Assembly (NCBI GenBank): GCA_946807835.1
Contig: OX327696.1
Span: 2,554,501-2,618,500, forward strand
Length of the DNA: 64,000 nucleotides
Direction: 5' to 3'
Source: Ailanthus altissimus
Taxonomy: Eukaryota; Streptophyta; Magnoliopsida; Sapindales; Simaroubaceae
Shown here: in pieces, positions 58,221-64,000 of the stretch
How the letters are laid out: each line of letters begins with the position of its first letter
Position numbering within the stretch: the stretch's first letter is position 1
Translations under genes and position numbers: made by a program
Notes under the pieces: model-generated
The model's input: the letters and a program-made list of their open reading frames with translations, nothing else
Databases searched by the model: none
Told to the model about the DNA's origin: nothing

Positions 58221-59659
58221 TAGTGGTGACTTCAGTTAAGTCATTACATAGAATAAACTTAACCGAGAGCAGTGGCTTAGTCAATAAATCATCAAAATTT
58301 TCAGCCGCGCTACCTTTATTATACTAACTTCATCACTTTGTACAATCTCTCGAATGTAATTGAGTCACACATTAATGTGTTTAGACCTCTCGTGAAACAC
58401 TTGATGCTTGCTTAGGTATATAGCACTCTGGTTATCATAATACATACCGGTGTTCACATCTTTAGTAACTAATACCTCTGAGCATATGCCTTTCAACTAC
58501 ACGGCCTCCTTAATAGCTTCTCTAATAGCTTTGTATTTTACCTCCGTGGTAGATAGTGCAACTACATGTTGTATAACTAATCTCCAACATACACTACACC
58601 CAAACATTGTGAACACGTAACCCGTTAATGATCTTCTCTTATCTAGATCACCTACATAATCTGGGTCAACGAATTCTCTTATCATTACACTGTTGTCTTC
58701 ATCCCTTTTATACATCAATCCGTTATTCGACGCCTTTTAAGATATCTCAATATCTACATTGCAAGCTAGTGATCCTTACCTTGATTTGCCATGTATCTAT
58801 TCATCATACTCATAGTCTGTACTATGTCTGATCTTATGCAAACTATCGCATATATGATGCTCCCCAAGTCGCTTGTATACAATACTTTACTCATCTACAA
58901 TTTATCATTTTTGAAAGTTGGTGATTGTGTTGCTGATAATTTGAAATGTATGACCAAAGAGTGAAGACAGAGTTTTTATTGGTCATACCAAACTTTTCTA
59001 TGATCTTGAGTATATATTGCTGTTAAGATAAAAAAAAAAATATCTTTCCTTTGTCTCACAATAGCCATACCTAATATCCTCTTTACTGCTCCCAAATCCT
59101 TCATTTTAAACTTGCCACTCAACGATTTTTTGAGTTTTTATATTTCTTCTATGTTTTTATACGCGATCAACATATATTGACGTATAGAAGCAAATACATC
59201 ATTCCACAACTCAAGCTCTTAATGTATACTCATCCGTCATACTTGCTCTTACTAAATCTACAAATCATCATAAACTCATCAAATTTCTTATACCACTATC
59301 TAGGTGATTATTTTAACCCATATAATGAATCTTTAGTAAATAAGTATGATCTTTTTTTTTATGCTCTACAAACCCTTATGGCCGTGTCATCTAAATCGTC
59401 TCTTCAAGCTCTTTATGTAGAAAAGTTGTCTTTACACATGACTAACAAAATTCTAATAGATGTGTATTTTACGACTGGAGAGAAAATCTCATGAAAGTCT
59501 ACTCTCTTTCTCTGAGTAAAACCCTATGCAATTAGTCTTGACTTGAATCTTGTAGGCTCTACTCTCGGTATCCCCTCTTTAACCTTAGATACTCATTTGT
59601 ACCCACTAATTTATTTTGAGGTCTCTCCACCAAAGTTCAGGTATTATTCCTTTTAAGAG

Positions 59660-61180
59660 AACTATTTAAGCTCAAAATATAATACGGCTATTGTAGTATA
59701 GATTAAGGTGTCAATCCCACAAGTAAGCTTTTGAAAAAATAAGTTAGTAAAATAAAATTATTAAAACAATAACAAAGGAGAAAATTAACTAATTGATTTA
59801 TGTTGATGAGATGGAATTGTATATGAATTAAGGAAAAAGTCTTATGATGATGTAAGTAAGACGTTAAGAATCACAATTATGCTTCATAAATCTATTCTAT
59901 ACTTTGATTCAATGTTTATAACTCAATTGTAAGTTTTACATCTCAAACAATCAATCGAAAGATATATAAAATATGGCACATTTGATAATACAAGTATTTG
60001 ATATACCTAAACTCTTTGTAAACGTTATCACAAACCATGTTCATTTATAATAAGTTATCTAAGATTGATAATATATCATTTTGACAATATTACAGTAAAC
60101 AATCAACTTGAATATCAAATAATTATTATCTTTACAAGTTATCTAAGATCGATAATAAATCGATTAACAATAGTGCAGTAAAAGATTAACATGTAAAATA
60201 ATATAACTAATAACAACTATAATTCAACAAGAATCAAATTAGAAAAAAGCATAACTAAAAATATATGAAACATAAGAATTATAACCTCTAGATTATAGAA
60301 AAATAATAGATAAGAGTTTAGACACAAGTAAAGTTACAAACATCTGTAGCTCTTGACAAAGAATTAAAGTCTAGAAGTAAATTTATTACACATAAAAGTT
60401 CATCTCTAGCTTTGTCAAGAATTCTAGCCTAATTTACAATGCATGGTAAAGAAAAAGTATATGAGAGAATTATAAAGCTTTCAAAAATGTCCATTAGCTT
60501 CCTAAGAATGTCCTTATATAAGCAATAAATGGAAACATGTTTAGTGTGACTTCAGTCTTCAATAATTTAGGCCACTCACCCCTTTACCTAATTGCTATAC
60601 CTTTTTTACAATGAAAATAATTGATGTAGCCTTTTTGGTAGACATAAAGTTGTAGAATTTTGTCTTTTCTTTCCATAGCCACTAGGTTCATGCAATGTGG
60701 ATTAGTATCTAATGAGATATAGACTAAATACTAAAGATACATCAGATTTCAGCCAACAACCATTTGACCAATTTTCAATACAATTTGGTCTATAATAACG
60801 ACTACTTTCGACTTTGCTATTAACATAAAAGTTATTGATAATTGAGTCAGTATTTTCTAACTTCAAGAATCGTACCAACTAGGTATGTATTTTGTGAAAT
60901 ACAATCTAAATATATGAGGTGAGTCAAGCTGAGAGGAAGTTATAATCTAGTTCTATTATATCCCAATTTTGGCCTATAAAATATTAAATTTGGCTTTTCA
61001 ATTGTTCTTCAAGTTTATGTAAGATTACGTTAATTTCTACAATGAGAGTTACATTCATTTTACTAAACTTGTATAAATAACATTCATTAATCACAATTTA
61101 AGGACAATACTTTATTTATGGCTTAAAAATACAAAAATGCTAAAATTAGTGATATTAAATGATGATTAAATCTCTTAACA
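59660..61180 (-). mobile_element. Probable solo LTR inserted in Copia RT-integrase region
   Basis: RT sequence on the - strand stops near 59655 and integrase-like sequence starts again near 61250. The intervening AT-rich DNA opens with 'gtcaatcccacaagt', as in the Athila-like LTRs, and ends near 'gattaaatctcttaaca', a common LTR end type. Ends and target duplication are not fixed. Confidence 0.5.
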
Positions 61181-61784
61181 AATATGCATTTTATTGTGCT
61201 AATTAAGAACTAATCTCTTCTTTCATAGTCTGTTGTTATTTATATTTATTTTTACTATTTATAACCTCACCATATGTTCTGATTGGTTGGTTAATCATTC
61301 TTCTTAGTCTATCTCTAGTTGGCTGGTACTCTTCTAATTCTATCTCAAGAGTCTTAGTCTTTCTTTGGGTAGACTTGGGGGAACTCACTGATGTTTTGAC
61401 TCTTCTTCAAGGATCTCCTTATTGAAGTACTAATCTGGGGGCATATCAAATATATTCTCAAGCTTCACTTCAAATTCTATTGACTCAGGTGCTGAGTCAT
61501 CCTTGGACACAGGTTCTTCTTTCTCATTTTCATAGAAGGCTTTCAATATTGTCATATCATTGAACATCATACCACGGCTTATGATACTTCTCGGTGTGTT
61601 AATTTTTTACATTATACATTGTATCATTTTACTTATTTGATATATCCTATAAATACCTCTTTGATAGCTCTAGGTTTTAGCTTTTTTTCTTTACGTGAAC
61701 AAATGCTAAGCAACCAAATATCTTAAGATGATCATACCTGGGAGGGCTTCCAAACCATTTCTCTTCTGAAGTCTTGAAGTCTAT

Positions 61785-62957
61785 TGATTGGTGCTATAAT
61801 AACTAAGTGCAAGTGCATGTTATCGTATCAAGTAAAATATAATTTTAAGTCTAGATATCGTTTTCACACTATACAATCTAATTCTCTAAATCAAGCGCTA
61901 AAATTGTAACTATTTAACTTTTATTCGTAAAATCACAATCTGAAATATAATTAACTAATCTAATTCTATCAATTAAACTAAACAAAAGCAAAGAGTATAA
62001 TTCATAAATAAAGATAATTTAGGGTTTTGACTCGTCCATTATTATTTCATTGGATTTATTAATCTCTTAATACTAATTGTTAACTTAGACACTAATCTCA
62101 TTACAAACCTCTGTCGATGGTCAAGTGACTATATTACACATTCTAACAATAACCTATATGTCTATGGTAATCAAATTAGAATGTAATTCATTAAGATCAA
62201 GTCTAAATTATACCATACATGCCACCTAGGTATATGTCTATCCTAAATGGAACTCATAGTTGATAGCTTATGATCATACATTAAACTATCCTAGGGTAAA
62301 CATATTAATCCATTTGTCAAGTTAATTATGATTCCTTAATTATTCAAAATATTGATCAGGTATAATGAATGCATTAAAATTAGATAGAATGAATCAATCT
62401 ATTGTATTAAGATCATAAACTAAAAGTTAACAAAATTCAAATCCATACTAAGTTCACATAGTCTAACCCTAGATGAATAATTTAGCCCATCATAAAACTA
62501 AAAGTATCCAACCAATTCATAAAGATCAACAAGAAAAAAAACATAATGATAAAGAAATAGTAGAAAAAATAATCAAAGAGACTTATTGATATGCTTCTTG
62601 CTCTTCTTCGACTTAAAGCTTGAATTTTAATCTTAGTTCTTCAATCTTTAACTATGACCTTTGATTTTGTGTTGTAAATTCTTTCTCTAAGTTTTTGCCT
62701 CTTTTTTTTTTCTCTTCCTCTTAATTAGGATTTTTATCCTTCTATTTATAGGTTTATATCTTCAAATTAGGGTTAATTATAAATACTATTCATGAGTACT
62801 GAAGCAAACATTGTTTACGAGTTACTATTTATGCATCGTGGCACTAAATTCTGGGCACTGAGGTGTATAGACATTGTTTTGGGCACCGCAGCGCTTATTC
62901 TGGGCACTCGTTCTAGGCAGTATAGCAAATTTATTGTAGTGAATCATTGTAACTTTC
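61785..62957 (-). mobile_element. Athila-like LTR (same family as 23472), interrupted
   Basis: TGATTGGTGCTATAATAACTAAG matches the left edge of the LTR at 23472. Collinear matches continue through 'gtcaagtgactatatt', 'gccacctaggtatatgtct' and the reversed TATA-like 'ctatttatagg' at 62740. It stops near its GC-rich U3 at 'gtaactttc', where another LTR begins. It lies within Copia integrase sequence. Confidence 0.85.
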
Positions 62958-64000
62958 TGACAGGACCTGACCCGAGACCCTCTACAGTAGATCCCAGCGG
63001 CCCTGCTGAGTATTCCAACGGAAGTTTGTCAAAATATAATTGGGTAAAATGAGAAATTTTGCAAAGCAAACCCATTTTTGGTTCTTGCTATTATTAAGAA
63101 AATCTTGACATATATATGAAAATGACATCTTGATTTTAAAAAAAACGGACAGAGTTTTTCCTATTTTTTAGAGAATTTAATATAAAACCTGTAAAGAAAT
63201 TTCACTTCTATTTCAAACCACTTCTCAATACTACCAAATAGGACCTCCGGTCCTTTTCAAACCAAATCCAACTCAACTCAACAATTTTATTATGATCATA
63301 AAACTGGAATATTGATAGAAAAATGAAACGATCATCAAAATATTGAAATATCTTCTTGGTTATCCAAAACATATGTATAATGCACAATTCTAAAACTTCT
63401 ATGCTGAAAGAAAAAGAGTACTACAAGCACATTTACATATACAAAATAATCTTTAGATTTGGCCTACTAATCAATAATAGGAGAATCAGCAGTTTGCATA
63501 CCGAGACCTGCACCTGTGAAAGGGGTTTAGAAAACATAAAACACAAAACGAGTGAGCTAAAAGAGCTCAGTGAGTACATTTAAGATTTCAAATAAAATAA
63601 CATTATGCATAGGTAGTAAATTCTAAAAGACATGTATAAATCATACTTCTAAAACTGATGTAAAGCTGTAAAACAGTTTCTAACATTATATGCTGATAAA
63701 ATCTTATCGAGTGAGTTTTATTTGCATCTTTGAAAAATAATATCCAAAATCTGTATAACATAATAACTAGTATGTACATATAAATGCATAAAATGCTATC
63801 GGTAGATCGAAAACTAGTAAAGTCCTCGCTCGGCTGTTTTCTTTCTAAACTGTACCAATGGTAACCCTAAAGCTCTAACTCACACAACAACTCAACTAGC
63901 ACCGCACACGTGAGTAGGTCACGGGGCACCTCAACTAGCAGCACCTACAATGACATCTCAAGACATCTCAATGGCTATGTAGCAGAATCCTACATCGCAT
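62958..64000. mobile_element. LTR-type element cut by the window end
   Basis: Starts TGACAGGACCTGACCC exactly where the Athila-like LTR breaks off. The preceding CTTTC (62953-62957) is the predicted target duplication. It shares an opening (GACCTG-CCC) and a 'gtgagctaaaagagctcagtgag' block with the 5345-8324 solo LTR. No coding domains are seen up to the window end. Confidence 0.6.

Larger units (their letters stand above)
57466..61784 (-). mobile_element. Copia element downstream of WSD, split by LTR insertions (partial)
   Basis: Starts TGTTGAGGCAAAAGCG right after GATTC (57461-57465). The paralog reads 'aagattccaattg' here, so GATTC is the predicted target duplication and the element's far end lies beyond the window or is lost. 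- strand pol fragments: RNase H at 58497-58718 ('DLDKRRSLTGYVFTMFG', 'VVALSTTEVKYKAI'), RT at about 58730-59650 ('RFKSRLIA', 'GFTQRKRVDFHEIFSPVVK'), and after a solo-LTR-like insertion the integrase tail at about 61250-61784 ('YDHLKIFGCLAF'-type block). It is heavily decayed. Confidence 0.8.

Overview
This is nuclear DNA from a flowering plant, very probably a eudicot. It is AT-rich and intron-containing, and it is dominated by plant-type transposable elements: Copia, Athila-like Ty3, a LINE with DUF4283, a MULE carrying an Ulp1 protease, and CACTA. I cannot name the species. Only one gene looks intact: a five-exon wax ester synthase/diacylglycerol acyltransferase (WSD family) at 48006-51044 (+), predicted to encode 467 residues. 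A second, broken copy (exons 3-5 only, with three in-frame stops) lies at 4705-8748 in the same orientation. Non-coding flanks also match between the two copies, so the window records a segmental duplication later filled with transposons.

Layout. 1-3300: decayed Athila-like gag on the + strand, split by a solo LTR (1036-2280). 3925-14495: WSD pseudogene with a 2,980-bp solo LTR in its last intron (5345-8324, TSD TAAAG) and a 5,553-bp Copia element in its 3' flank (8841-14393, TSD AATTT). 14495-18110: AT-rich spacer with palindromic MITE-like repeats. 18110-33056: a plant LINE, split by a Copia element (19515-30372, TSD CCGAG), which is itself split by a gag-only Athila-like element with a tRNA-Asp primer site (23472-29168, TSD ATTAC). 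33311-40604: a tandem array of a small tRNA-iMet-primed LTR element with a 3,013-bp unit that includes captured flanking DNA. About 41240-47815: a MULE with very long terminal inverted repeats, a decayed transposase, and a decayed DUF1985/Ulp1 gene on the opposite strand. 47820-51200: the WSD gene. 51206-57397: a non-coding CACTA element with TSD TTT. 57466 to the window end: a Copia element on the - strand split by further LTRs, the last of which (from 62958) runs off the window.

How the parts relate. Because the two WSD regions are paralogous, each acts as an empty-site control for insertions in the other; this fixes the ends of the 2,980-bp solo LTR, the first Copia element and the CACTA element to the base or nearly so. 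The MULE ends about 190 bp upstream of the WSD start codon, leaving a very short promoter that still has a TATA-like box and a G-box.

The most unusual signal is a cluster of GC-rich palindromes built on GCGC cores. It sits about 180-300 bp from the 5' end of the LTR, upstream of the TATA box, in LTRs that otherwise look unrelated (Copia, Athila-like, and the tandem-array element). I do not recognise it as a named element.
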